Positions 36,873-45,495 of a stretch of DNA of 64,000 bases are shown here, piece after piece; position 1 is the stretch's first letter; each line of letters opens with the position of its first letter. The stretch comes from Gammaproteobacteria bacterium 45_16_T64 (GTDB lineage Bacteria; Pseudomonadota; Gammaproteobacteria; Pseudomonadales; Ketobacteraceae), in NCBI GenBank assembly GCA_002162955.1, contig MABD01000017.1:30943-94942 (forward strand), read 5' to 3'. The notes below the pieces were generated by a model. That model searched no databases and had not been told where the DNA came from. It saw nothing but the letters and a program-made list of their open reading frames with translations. The translations under genes were made by a program, and so were the position numbers.

Positions 36873-38108
36873 CTACGATGTCCGTGTTTTATAGGTGATT
36901 AACGGCGCAAAAGACGCAATAACATCAATCATTCCCGCTCCAACCATATCCTGTACAACTACATCGATATTCTTATACGCCTGCGGCGCTTCTTCATAGA
37001 GCAGCTCTTTTGACTGACAAATTACGCGGCTCCCCAGCTCGGTTACCATCAAATCCTTTGCCTTGTATCGACCTTTAAGCCGATCTTTGGTATCGCTACG
37101 TTTCCACTTTCTCCCTGCACCATGGGCTAAGGAGAATCCTCCCTTTGCCAATGCCTCGTTGTCCTCAGTTCTAGGTCTAACAAGATAACTGAGGCTTCCT
37201 CTCGATCCAGGTATCATCACCATTCCTTGGTCAGTCGGATTGGCGCCTTTGCGGTGAATCCAAAAGCGACTTTTTTCTGACTTCACATCGTCTCCACTAT
37301 CCGGTGACAGTTTCATTGCTTCTTCATCTGCCTTATTCAATGCCGTTACCGTATTGTGGGATACGTTCATCAACAATTGACTTTTTACATTAAGGGCTTC
37401 ACAAAAGCGCCTAGCAATAAGCGCACGATTCGCGATTGCCCATCGCACTGCATAGTTATGTTGTCGTAGATACTGGCTCGCAGAATCACCTAACTCATCA
37501 TTTGTCATCAGCCCTTGGGCACCAAAGGTATCAACATGTTGACGCAATATTTTCTGACCTAAACCTCTCGAGCCACTATGGGCCAACAGCACAACGGATT
37601 GTTTATCCAACCCAATCTTCTCCAGTGCTTGTCCATCAAATACCTTCTCTACCCGCTGAATTTCAGCAAAGTGATTACCCCCACCGATAGTGCCAAGGCC
37701 ATGGTCTACGTCATCAAAAGGGGTTTCGTTATATTCGATACCCTGACTTTTCAACCATTGCTCTTTATCTCCAGACCATTCGCCATCTAACCCCACCAGT
37801 TTCTTCACCCACCGATCCAATTTGACCTTTTTTGCTGCGACATCCAATTTCCATAAACCCATACCACAGCCAATATCGCTGCCGACCAGATGGGGGTAAA
37901 TACAATTATGACTAACAAAGGTCGCACCAATGGGCTGCCCTTTTCCTGGATGCAGATCTGGCAACCCAATGCCACAACACATGCAGGGAAGTTCAGCCGT
38001 TTTCTTCAGTTGTTCCACCGCATTGCTTTCTAGCCAGTTTGCGTCAGACATCATCAGACGCACGCGAGCATTCCCTTCAAAAGGAATGTCTTGAATATAT
38101 GTTCCCAT
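36873..38108 (-). CDS. rtcB2: RNA ligase RtcB2 (PrfH-associated)
   Basis: A 411-aa RtcB-family ligase that joins RNA 3'-phosphate or 2',3'-cyclic phosphate ends to 5'-OH ends using GTP and Mn2+. The Mn site Cys lies in GSDIGCGMG and the guanylated His in SLAHGAGRKWKR; GGGNHFAE and AHSGSRGLG are also present. It differs clearly from the second RtcB in this window (47728) and pairs with prfH, placing it in the branch that repairs 16S rRNA cut by ribotoxins such as colicin E3. The ATG follows AAGGA. Confidence 0.93.
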   Translation of the reverse strand: MGTYIQDIPFEGNARVRLMMSDANWLESNAVEQLKKTAELPCMCCGIGLPDLHPGKGQPIGATFVSHNCIYPHLVGSDIGCGMGLWKLDVAAKKVKLDRWVKKLVGLDGEWSGDKEQWLKSQGIEYNETPFDDVDHGLGTIGGGNHFAEIQRVEKVFDGQALEKIGLDKQSVVLLAHSGSRGLGQKILRQHVDTFGAQGLMTNDELGDSASQYLRQHNYAVRWAIANRALIARRFCEALNVKSQLLMNVSHNTVTALNKADEEAMKLSPDSGDDVKSEKSRFWIHRKGANPTDQGMVMIPGSRGSLSYLVRPRTEDNEALAKGGFSLAHGAGRKWKRSDTKDRLKGRYKAKDLMVTELGSRVICQSKELLYEEAPQAYKNIDVVVQDMVGAGMIDVIASFAPLITYKTRTS

Positions 38109-38317
38109 TATTTTTCCTTCATGAGACTTCTATTGCCTTTTTTTGGGCGTAGAAATCCCGTGCCTGAGAAAATTTTCCCAAGCCAAACTGTGTTTGCTAA
38201 ATCACAGACATAACAATCCCATGGAAGGAAAGACATCGGTGATCAAAGAGGTATTAGGCAAATGCAACACGGACCAATCCCAGAGGATTAATAGTGTCGA
38301 TTACGTTGGAAGTTTCG

Positions 38318-38336
38318 CTATCCGAAGACCGGATAG
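38318..38336. repeat. Small perfect hairpin in the rtcB2 upstream region
   Basis: CTATCCG and CGGATAG form a 7-bp stem with a 5-nt loop, about 210 nt before the rtcB2 start. There is no T-run, so it is not an obvious terminator. It lies between the 25-aa ORF and rtcB2 and may belong to a long leader (inference). Confidence 0.35.
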
Positions 38337-38348
38337 ATAACCATTGCG

Positions 38349-38426
38349 TTAGCTAAATGGTCTGTTCTTAGAAGAAGAACGTGCTGCGAAGCCCAATACT
38401 GTCATCATCATTGTGGTAAAAATCAT
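38349..38426 (-). CDS. 25-aa ORF with consensus ribosome binding site upstream of rtcB2
   Basis: A very short frame, MIFTTMMMTVLGFAARSSSK followed by NRPFS and TAA. A perfect AGGAGG lies 6 nt before the ATG, the best Shine-Dalgarno in the neighbourhood. The peptide has one short hydrophobic segment and a basic tail. TATAGT with a weak -35 TTGTGC 17 nt upstream may be its promoter. It could be a small membrane peptide or a translated leader affecting rtcB2, whose start is about 240 nt further on. Confidence 0.5.
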   Translation of the reverse strand: MIFTTMMMTVLGFAARSSSKNRPFS

Positions 38427-38588
38427 ATGGGGCCTCCTGGTTAGATAAAATAAGTGATTCACGTCATTGATAACGTGATGCGAACTATAGACAGTTCACC
38501 AACAAGGCACAAGGATATTTTTATCCTTTTTGAATTATTTATTTTGTGACACACTGACAGCACAATTATTTATCACTAGGTGTATCCT

Positions 38589-39527
38589 TTGAATCAAGAA
38601 ATTAGTCAAACACAACACGACCTTAACGCACCCGTCCGTGTATGGGGGATTTCTGACGTCCATATTGATTACGAAGAAAATCTAACCGCGTTACTTAATC
38701 TCGATCTTCACGCATATCAAAATGATGCACTCATTATTGCCGGTGACGCAACGGATGATATGGAGCGTTTGGCCGTGTTATTAAAAGCCATGAAACAACG
38801 TTATCGATGGGTTGGATTTATACCAGGCAATCATGAACTATGGATAGCTCGAAAGCGTAATAAAGATGCTAACGATCAGGCGAAATTTGCAACATCTGTC
38901 GATAAGTTTAATGCTATACGGGACCTATGCCAGCAACTGGCTGTGTTTACTGCGCCGCAAAAAGTTGGCTCACAAGATAACTCGATATGGCTAGTACCCT
39001 TATTTTCCTGGTACCACAGCCCAGAAGAAAATCCGGCAAGTCTGTATGCATCTAAAAAGTGTGAAAAAGATAGAACCCAGGAGATGTGGAGTGACTTCTT
39101 TCTCACCCAATGGCCAGATTGGAAAGGCGGAAACACTGCCGATTATTTCTTAAATCTCAACAAACCCGTTTTATCTGAATCCTATGATGCCCCTGTTATT
39201 TCTTTTAGCCATTTTCTACCGCTACAAGAATTGCTCATGGCCTCAAAAGAGGAAAGGAAGCACAGTGACCTTGTTTATAAAGATATCACCCCAGAGTTCA
39301 ATTTTAGCCGGGTAGCAGGCACACAGATCATCGATCAGCAGTTACGTTCCATTAATAGCACTCTCCATCTTTACGGCCACCAGCATAGGAACCGCCACCG
39401 TAAGATAGACGGTGTCACCTATGTATCACACTGCATGGGATACCCCAAAGAACGCCAACGTGGGTTGGTCGCTAACGAATGTACCCACCCAAAATTACTC
39501 TGGGATACCCAACAAGGATTTTATTGA
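38589..39527 (+). CDS. Calcineurin-like metallophosphoesterase
   Basis: A protein of about 312 aa with all metallophosphoesterase blocks: ISDVHID, IIAGDATDD, PGNHELW, SFSHFLP and LYGHQHRNRH, so a dinuclear metal site is expected. No signal peptide. AGGTG lies 6 nt before the TTG at 38589, which I prefer; a GTG at 38580 lies inside that site. It is divergent from rtcB2 with a 25-aa ORF in between. The substrate could be a nucleotide, nucleic acid or phosphoprotein; a link to RNA repair is only positional. Confidence 0.82.
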   Translation: MNQEISQTQHDLNAPVRVWGISDVHIDYEENLTALLNLDLHAYQNDALIIAGDATDDMERLAVLLKAMKQRYRWVGFIPGNHELWIARKRNKDANDQAKFATSVDKFNAIRDLCQQLAVFTAPQKVGSQDNSIWLVPLFSWYHSPEENPASLYASKKCEKDRTQEMWSDFFLTQWPDWKGGNTADYFLNLNKPVLSESYDAPVISFSHFLPLQELLMASKEERKHSDLVYKDITPEFNFSRVAGTQIIDQQLRSINSTLHLYGHQHRNRHRKIDGVTYVSHCMGYPKERQRGLVANECTHPKLLWDTQQGFY

Positions 39528-41758
39528 TCCTGCGCCTCAGAAAAAGCCTCCGCTCTCTCCCACATTTTGAGATAGGCTTCTGCGGATTGAAACACTGGCT
39601 GCATTTGCTCTTCGCTCATGCCTAATTGACGCATATCCTGTAGAAAATCAGGATACAACCCATAGTGTGCTACACCGTCAATATTAATATCGAACTCTCG
39701 TTCTCCAGTCTTTTGTCGCTCAAAGATAACTTTGCCATCGAAAGATTCAAATGGGTATTGTACAGGATTGATATTATTGTCATTTCTTGGGCTAGGTAGA
39801 TGCGCTAAGCCGTTAACATCTGATCCAAAACCGATACCAACCGGATGGGGTCCAGCCGACATAAGCTCCGTCAGCCGTATGACTTCATCTTTAAACGCTG
39901 CAGCAGAACGGGGCAGAGGGAAGGCCAAACCGCCAAGATCTCGTATTCTCTCAAGCTGAGATGTTGTTGTCCGACCACCCGCCCCAGTATGACTGGATAT
40001 TAACCCTGAATACCCTCGAATCTCTGCCATAGTAATCACTTGGTTACGCATTTTCGCAGACATATGATCGGTCTCAATAATAATGCCTTCATCCATCATA
40101 CGATGAATCAAATACTCCCCCAATTCAGTAATTCCTTCTGTATTACAGTGGGATACAAGACTCTGATCGTAACTGGGTAAAATTGGATTCATTAATGGAC
40201 TAAAAAAACGCAGTATTTCTTTAAAGGGACTCACATCACTCTCGGGATAAAATGATGTCTGTTTATGATCGTACTCACCCTCTGGACACTCCTCCACCGC
40301 AAAATAGTCCCCCGTTGTCAGCTTATTGCCTATATTGAGGAATATTTTGCTGGGGCCAAACAAGCCTGCTCCTCCAAGCGCATTATTAAATTCGTGAATC
40401 GGGAAGAAACCACTCACACCGGAAGAAACATATTTATCGATAGAGGCATCAATACTCTCCTTTGTACAACCAACCCCCTGTGGTTTGTCAAAACAATCAA
40501 AGAGTGCAGCTGATTCTATTCCTAATAATACCGCCAGCTTTCCTTCCTGAATCACCGATCTCGCATCTTCAGGACTGGACACAACCCGGAACCACCCCTT
40601 ACCGGCACCGCCATGCTGCGCATCAATATAATCCTGCATGTCTTGCATCTGTTGTAATTGCAAATCAATGCTATCCATTTCATTACAACTGTAATCACGA
40701 TAGGGATACAATTCACATAAGATTTCATTAGCAACCAATTGATTCACAAGCAAGCGTACACCTCCTCGATAGGTACGTTCTATCCAACGGTAATAGGTTT
40801 GATGATGAGTTAATGATCCATGGCTCGGCCAATCCCTAAACGTGGGGTAACCTTGCGTATCATGAAATCTAATCACTGAGTTATAAGAAAGAAAATTCTC
40901 AAGAAAAGCGGTACTGCCAAAAGGGCCGTGAATAGGCATACAGCTATTTAGCGCGTGGGTAATACCATAACGATGAAAGGGCGCACCATGATTGACTCGT
41001 CCGCCGATAAATTCATAGGCAGAAATATGGATATGGCTATCTGCGATTCCCCATACTGGTGCGCTACTATCATTGGCCGCAAAGGGATGCACTGGATCAC
41101 CTTCCACCGTTATCTGAGCATTAAGCTCCGCTTCTGGGAATATTGCACACTGATCACTACTGGTTAATCGAAATTGCGTGGCCGTAGAAATAGATTCAGT
41201 ATCAATATTTGGATCGACTAGCGCAAATTCATTTTTATCACTTAAGGATAATACGGCCTGCTCGGATACCGAGGTGAACCTGACAGTATCTTCAATGAAT
41301 TCAACGGCCCATTCCGCTATTTGGCTAAAATCTTTTAGTGGTTTAATCGTAAAATCATCATCAGTCCACTCAACACCTAACACCTGTTGAAGGGTGTCAT
41401 AGAGCATATAACGACCCAACCCTGTCGCCTTAAAGAAAAATGATTCACCGTGATGCTGCCTACTTTCGTCTATCAGATACTCATCATCGTCCGATGTATT
41501 CCAGCGCCTCGAAATAACATTTTCCGTAAGCACCGATTGAATAGTAAAGCATTGATTTGCGAGAAGAATAGGATCACCATCAACTTCCTCATCACTATCT
41601 ACCGAACCCTCTTCCACAGGTAATTCAGTGTCACCGACAAAGCGATCCTGGCTACCACCATCTGAAGACCCAGGATTATCACAGGCACTGAGAATAAACA
41701 AAGAACATAGACAAAAAATAACAACACGAGACAACTTCCATTGCGTCAAAGAGTTCAT
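39521..41758 (-). CDS. M19-like (membrane dipeptidase/amidohydrolase) lipoprotein, paralogue
   Basis: A 745-aa lipoprotein (lipobox FILSAC) with the same plan as the protein at 527-2836. An acidic linker (EEGSVDSDEEVDGDP) leads to a beta-trefoil-like module (CFTIQSVLTENVI, FFFKATGLGRYMLYD). The hydrolase follows with IADSHIHIS, IPELD-like spacing, IIIETDHMS, LISSHTGAGG and GFGSDVNG. The C-termini of the two proteins are also alike (QSAEAYLKMWERAEA against NSAETYIQMWERAEA). The HxH first metal motif is shared. It overlaps the convergent phosphoesterase gene by 7 nt. Probably an outer-membrane- or periplasm-bound hydrolase of unknown substrate. Confidence 0.72.
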   Translation of the reverse strand: MNSLTQWKLSRVVIFCLCSLFILSACDNPGSSDGGSQDRFVGDTELPVEEGSVDSDEEVDGDPILLANQCFTIQSVLTENVISRRWNTSDDDEYLIDESRQHHGESFFFKATGLGRYMLYDTLQQVLGVEWTDDDFTIKPLKDFSQIAEWAVEFIEDTVRFTSVSEQAVLSLSDKNEFALVDPNIDTESISTATQFRLTSSDQCAIFPEAELNAQITVEGDPVHPFAANDSSAPVWGIADSHIHISAYEFIGGRVNHGAPFHRYGITHALNSCMPIHGPFGSTAFLENFLSYNSVIRFHDTQGYPTFRDWPSHGSLTHHQTYYRWIERTYRGGVRLLVNQLVANEILCELYPYRDYSCNEMDSIDLQLQQMQDMQDYIDAQHGGAGKGWFRVVSSPEDARSVIQEGKLAVLLGIESAALFDCFDKPQGVGCTKESIDASIDKYVSSGVSGFFPIHEFNNALGGAGLFGPSKIFLNIGNKLTTGDYFAVEECPEGEYDHKQTSFYPESDVSPFKEILRFFSPLMNPILPSYDQSLVSHCNTEGITELGEYLIHRMMDEGIIIETDHMSAKMRNQVITMAEIRGYSGLISSHTGAGGRTTTSQLERIRDLGGLAFPLPRSAAAFKDEVIRLTELMSAGPHPVGIGFGSDVNGLAHLPSPRNDNNINPVQYPFESFDGKVIFERQKTGEREFDINIDGVAHYGLYPDFLQDMRQLGMSEEQMQPVFQSAEAYLKMWERAEAFSEAQDQ

Positions 41759-41907
41759 AGGGCGTACCGAAGGTTGATTAATGATCTACTACGGTTATCG
41801 CTCGTAAAACTGCAAGTAATTCCTCTTTACAAGTCTTTCATCACACTAGTTGAGTTGGAACATAAGTACAAAGAAGTTTTTAAAAACGTTACTTTCGTTT
41901 AGTCTTT

Positions 41908-43023
41908 TTAAAATCTGATTTCCACGGTGACCATCACTGGAGCGTGATCAGAACATTCGGCATCATGGATAGAATGTGGATTGATAAGATGTGCATCACT
42001 CACTCGATAGTCCACCACACTCGCTAAACTTTGATCATAATCATGATGAAAATCTTTCGACATCAAAATGTAATCTAAGGCACTGCCTTTATTTGCAAAA
42101 TAGTGCGTCGACTGCCTTTCTTCCTTGCTTGGACTTTCTTGAATATCATAGGCGTCATACAGTGAATAACGTTGAACCGCTCGTCGATCGGCTAACGTCA
42201 TACTGCCAATAAATTTTCCATCTAACTTATCCAGCTGTTGGCAATCAATTAACGGCTGCAACGCTTCTGATTCAATGGTGTCATTAAGGTCACCCATCAC
42301 AATCACTGGCAGTTCCGATTTTTTCGTCTGTTGCACCATGTCATGGTACAACACTGCAGATTCTGTGCCGCGCTGAATAGTGGATGCCCAGCGACCTTGT
42401 ACTTCTGCTAAAATCGTAGTCGCCATCTGTTTCTCTGTGTTTTCTTCACGCTCATCCATTATTGGTCGTTTCGATTTTAGATGCACCACGTACACCAATA
42501 TCCTTGAAAAATCATCCACTTGGATAATAGCTCGAATCGGTGGACGGCTAAACTGGAAAGACGGAGACAACCCAAGCTTACGCACTAAATGGGCACTGGC
42601 TTTTACCGTATCAGCAGACACGATCGGGTATCGTGAGGCTAACGCCACCACCGGTGATTCGTAGACATATTGACTGCGTTTATTGGGCTTTGATACGGTC
42701 ACAAAATGATTCAGACCTTGCTTAGCAACCAGTGCTTTAAGTGCTGTTGGACTAAAAACTTCCTGAAAACCCACGATATCAGGGGCTAGCTCACTGAGTT
42801 GTTGACTGATCCAACGCTCTTTCCTATTCCATTGTTTTTCGGAATAGATATTGTCGAGATCATAATACGCATTAGGAGGGGCGATATAGTTGAAAAGATT
42901 GAAGCTACAAATGCTGAAATTGGTATTATTGTTAGATAAATTAATATGTTTTTTCCTTTTATTTAGAATGACAGGAGTATTGGAACTGTTTTTAACTACG
43001 ATGTCTAGCAAAAAACGCGGCAA
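41908..43023 (-). CDS. Endonuclease/exonuclease/phosphatase (EEP) family enzyme, end of the RNA-repair cluster
   Basis: A 371-aa EEP-fold protein: FSICSFNLFNYI, PDIVGFQEVFSP (metal Glu), VVHLKSKRP, VMGDLNDTIESEAL and the final SDHAPVMVTV (Asp-His pair). Such enzymes cleave phosphodiester or phosphomonoester bonds in DNA, RNA, nucleotides or lipids. No signal peptide. The only start found is TTG at 43023, with AGGAG very close, so the true start is uncertain. It follows the kinase-like gene by 33 nt and appears to be the last gene of the rtcBA-linked series, where trimming of damaged RNA ends is a plausible task (inference). Confidence 0.75.
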   Translation of the reverse strand: MPRFLLDIVVKNSSNTPVILNKRKKHINLSNNNTNFSICSFNLFNYIAPPNAYYDLDNIYSEKQWNRKERWISQQLSELAPDIVGFQEVFSPTALKALVAKQGLNHFVTVSKPNKRSQYVYESPVVALASRYPIVSADTVKASAHLVRKLGLSPSFQFSRPPIRAIIQVDDFSRILVYVVHLKSKRPIMDEREENTEKQMATTILAEVQGRWASTIQRGTESAVLYHDMVQQTKKSELPVIVMGDLNDTIESEALQPLIDCQQLDKLDGKFIGSMTLADRRAVQRYSLYDAYDIQESPSKEERQSTHYFANKGSALDYILMSKDFHHDYDQSLASVVDYRVSDAHLINPHSIHDAECSDHAPVMVTVEIRF

Positions 43024-43056
43024 TACTCCTGTAATATCTCTGTCATATTCGGGCTT

Positions 43057-43482
43057 CTATTGACCTAAAGCAATATTAGCTTCAAGCCTATCAAACTCCT
43101 CCACCACGAATCCTCCCGCCATTGTAGTAACATAATGTAATGAGTCGAATCCTTCCTCATAACAGGGAAACTCAATATCACTAACGCTACCTCGGCGCTC
43201 TATATTCCGTAAATCCGAATGAGAACCAAAGTAAAATCCATCTACGTCAAATCCATGCTTCTTTAAACCATCAAAATATCGATCTCGACACACCATTGTT
43301 GAATTAGCGTTATCGATAACGATAGGTTGCTTTGCCTCCAAACAGGCTGTAAACAACATCCTTTCTCTGCGTCGTGTTTGCAGTACATCCAGATTAATTC
43401 TTATATGTGTTTGATAAAAATTCTCTAGATAGAACGTCGACTTCTCGCGTGCTGGTAGGCCAATGAACATTACACAATTCAT
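43057..43482 (-). CDS. Polynucleotide-kinase-like P-loop protein with an altered Walker A
   Basis: A 141-aa protein close to the small AAA_33/Pnkp-type kinases found with RtcB. Recognisable are FIGLP, NLDVLQTRRRER, IVIDNANST, and YEEGFDSLHYV with GGFVVEEF at the end. The Walker A should read GxxASGKS(T/S); here it is GLPAREKST, with Glu13 in place of the essential Gly before Lys14. The lid region between RNIERRG and the C-terminal motif also seems about 20 residues shorter than usual. The family 5'-phosphorylates RNA; this copy may be inactive or modified. It lies 14 nt after the nucleotidyltransferase gene. Confidence 0.7.
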   Translation of the reverse strand: MNCVMFIGLPAREKSTFYLENFYQTHIRINLDVLQTRRRERMLFTACLEAKQPIVIDNANSTMVCRDRYFDGLKKHGFDVDGFYFGSHSDLRNIERRGSVSDIEFPCYEEGFDSLHYVTTMAGGFVVEEFDRLEANIALGQ

Positions 43483-43496
43483 TGCACTACTCTCCT

Positions 43497-44405
43497 TTAT
43501 ATTTTTGTATTCACTCGCTGTACAATCGCTTCTATTTCTCGCAGGGCCAGTGTTGCATCATCTTGCCTGGTTACACACTCTGACAACGAGCCATAATGCT
43601 CTTCCAAGCAATCCATCAATAGCTGTTTTATCTCAGCCTTATCCGGCATTGCAGGCAATGTGCTATCAAGATACACCTGTTCTAGTTGGCTTTCTTTGTC
43701 AGAAAAATAGCACTCTACTTCTTCTTGCGTCCATTCTCCACGCCGAATCGCTTTAAGCTGTTCTTTGTTTCTCGCAAGATCCAAATCCTGCTCTACCAGG
43801 ATTTGTTCCACCTCATTGAGTAACCGCACCACGTGATAGGCGAACTTTACATCGTAGCCATACTTTTCTACCGTTTTCTTCCTGCCACCTTCCGGCACCT
43901 TGGTTTTCATTTTGTGCACTTGAGCATAGGCATAACCTTTAAAACGAGGCCAACACCCTTTGTGTAAGAATATTTTTCTTCGCTCTCTGACTCGCTCACC
44001 AATGCTTGTGCTATATAAAATACAATTCCGTGGAACAAACAGTGAATCGACAATATTAGGATTGTTTTCCATCAATAGTCGAAAGTACTTTACGATAGAA
44101 TAGAGGGTTAGATCATACTCCCGGCCTTTTCCACCCACAGCACTATTGTCCATCATATGATGCTGCTGAAGTTGGTCAAATCTAGGCCCCGCTTCATCGA
44201 ACCCTGGGATCTCCCCACGTAAGTGTGGAAACACCCAATCTCGAGGTGGAATAGCAAAACCATACACATCCATATCGGAATGATCTTCTGCAACACCATA
44301 GGCAATGGATCCCATCACCACTTCATACTGCACACCGGTTTCAATGAATTTAGGAGCCGATTTAAGCAGACCTTTTTCAATCAAATATTGTGTTTTACTG
44401 CTCAT
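43497..44405 (-). CDS. Pol-beta superfamily nucleotidyltransferase (RlaP-like, RtcB-associated)
   Basis: A 302-aa protein with the minimal nucleotidyltransferase active site GSIAYGVAEDHSDMDVYGF: Gly-Ser, then Asp-x-Asp. It continues with GREYDLTLYSIVKYFRLLMENNPNIV and a helical C-terminal half (KFAYHVVRLLNEVEQIL). This layout is that of nucleotidyltransferases repeatedly found beside RtcB RNA ligases and called RlaP in comparative studies. The expected reaction is nucleotide addition to an RNA or protein end; the target is unproven. It lies next to a stand-alone CCA-enzyme HD region, so the two may work as a split enzyme (inference). Confidence 0.78.
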   Translation of the reverse strand: MSSKTQYLIEKGLLKSAPKFIETGVQYEVVMGSIAYGVAEDHSDMDVYGFAIPPRDWVFPHLRGEIPGFDEAGPRFDQLQQHHMMDNSAVGGKGREYDLTLYSIVKYFRLLMENNPNIVDSLFVPRNCILYSTSIGERVRERRKIFLHKGCWPRFKGYAYAQVHKMKTKVPEGGRKKTVEKYGYDVKFAYHVVRLLNEVEQILVEQDLDLARNKEQLKAIRRGEWTQEEVECYFSDKESQLEQVYLDSTLPAMPDKAEIKQLLMDCLEEHYGSLSECVTRQDDATLALREIEAIVQRVNTKI

Positions 44406-44460
44406 ATCGTTACTGCTCCTAAATTTTTATTCTATACATCTATTGTATCGCTGACGGTGG

Positions 44461-45228
44461 CTATGCTGCCCTACTCGTCTTTCTATATTCCGCCATTACC
44501 TGCCGAATAGCAGAAATACGAAAGCGTCGGATTTTTTCCGGTAAGTTCCGTACTTCCTTCGTTTCTTGTTGAAGTGCATAGGTATCAACACCTCGTGCAG
44601 CTTCAGCACATTCAACCAATAATTGTGATTGCGGATAATAACGCTTTTCAAACCCTAATCGACCACAGGCATCTGCCTCACAGACTTGCGCAAACAAACG
44701 TAATCGATCAATGTTATCAATTGCATCCAGAGCCTCTAATAGACGCATGACGGATCGAGGTCGCATCTCCAATAATTTATGACACCGTAGGTGATGCTCC
44801 GAGACTAGTGCAGCCAGCTCAGTATATTCCTGCGGTATATCCAGACGCTCACCCACAGCCTTGATCGGTTTAACCCCTCTGATTTCGTGCAACCGATGAC
44901 TTGGCCACTCGTCTTTTGGGGTTAGCCCTTTACCTAGATCATGCAACAATGCCGCCCAGGTGACAATGGGATGATCAAACCGCGCTTGTGCAATATCCAC
45001 CACCATCATGGTATGCACACCGGTATCCACTTCAGGGTGATGCTTTATCGGTTGAGGAACACCAAAAAGACAATCTAACTCGGGTATCCATTCGGCCAAC
45101 ACCCCCAACACATGCAATCTTTCAAAGAAAATACTGGGATTGGATTGATCCAATACCAATAGCATCTCTTCTCGCATTTGTTCCCTAGACCAAACGTGAG
45201 CTCCCGCTCCAACGATTAATCTATCCAT
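44461..45228 (-). CDS. Stand-alone C-terminal/HD half of a CCA-adding enzyme
   Basis: A 255-aa protein that matches the second half of bacterial CCA tRNA nucleotidyltransferase (as in E. coli Cca), not a generic HD protein. The matches are PSIFFERLHVLGVLAEWIPE, LDCLFGVPQPIKHHPEVDTG, the HD motif LLHDLGKGLTPKDEWPSH (His96-Asp97), EHHLRCH, and EADACGRLGFEKRYYPQ. The N-terminal nucleotidyltransferase head is absent. In E. coli Cca the HD part has 2',3'-cyclic phosphodiesterase, 2'-nucleotidase and phosphatase activity, which would suit processing of damaged RNA 3' ends. It lies 55 nt before the nucleotidyltransferase gene and 33 nt after the mini-slipin. Confidence 0.85.
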   Translation of the reverse strand: MDRLIVGAGAHVWSREQMREEMLLVLDQSNPSIFFERLHVLGVLAEWIPELDCLFGVPQPIKHHPEVDTGVHTMMVVDIAQARFDHPIVTWAALLHDLGKGLTPKDEWPSHRLHEIRGVKPIKAVGERLDIPQEYTELAALVSEHHLRCHKLLEMRPRSVMRLLEALDAIDNIDRLRLFAQVCEADACGRLGFEKRYYPQSQLLVECAEAARGVDTYALQQETKEVRNLPEKIRRFRISAIRQVMAEYRKTSRAA

Positions 45229-45261
45229 GATACTACTTCCTTAACTACCTATCGTTCGGTA

Positions 45262-45462
45262 CTAGCAATACGCTGTCGAACCGGTACTGTTCTTATTTTG
45301 ATTAAATACAACATCACTGATCTTGTATAATTCGTACGTTATTTTCCCATTCATTAATGAGACTCGATGTTGCCCCGCATCCAATACGGTTTCTAGTCGA
45401 TTTCTACGGAACACGAATGCTCTTTCGTTATCGGCAACAGTAATTGTTTTCCATAACGTCAT
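45262..45462 (-). CDS. Miniature slipin (SPFH N-terminal segment only)
   Basis: A 66-aa protein. Residues 3-52 (LWKTITVADNERAFVFRRN, then LDAGQHRVSLMNGKITYEL) resemble the opening strands of slipin/stomatin-like proteins encoded in RNA-repair operons. It stops just where the SPFH domain proper would begin, with an unrelated tail NKNSTGSTAYC. Flanking gaps are regular (33 nt on both sides), so it is kept in the operon rather than lying in debris. It could be a truncated gene or a functional mini-protein; I cannot tell which. Confidence 0.6.
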   Translation of the reverse strand: MTLWKTITVADNERAFVFRRNRLETVLDAGQHRVSLMNGKITYELYKISDVVFNQNKNSTGSTAYC

Positions 45463-45495
45463 TGTCCTACCCTCTTTCTTTTCTAATTCTACATT

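Noticed and set aside
38230..38300. Possible sigma54 promoter (TTGGTCC then TTGCA) upstream of rtcB2
   Set aside because: The GG to GC spacing is 8 nt, not 10, so sigma54 would not recognise it.
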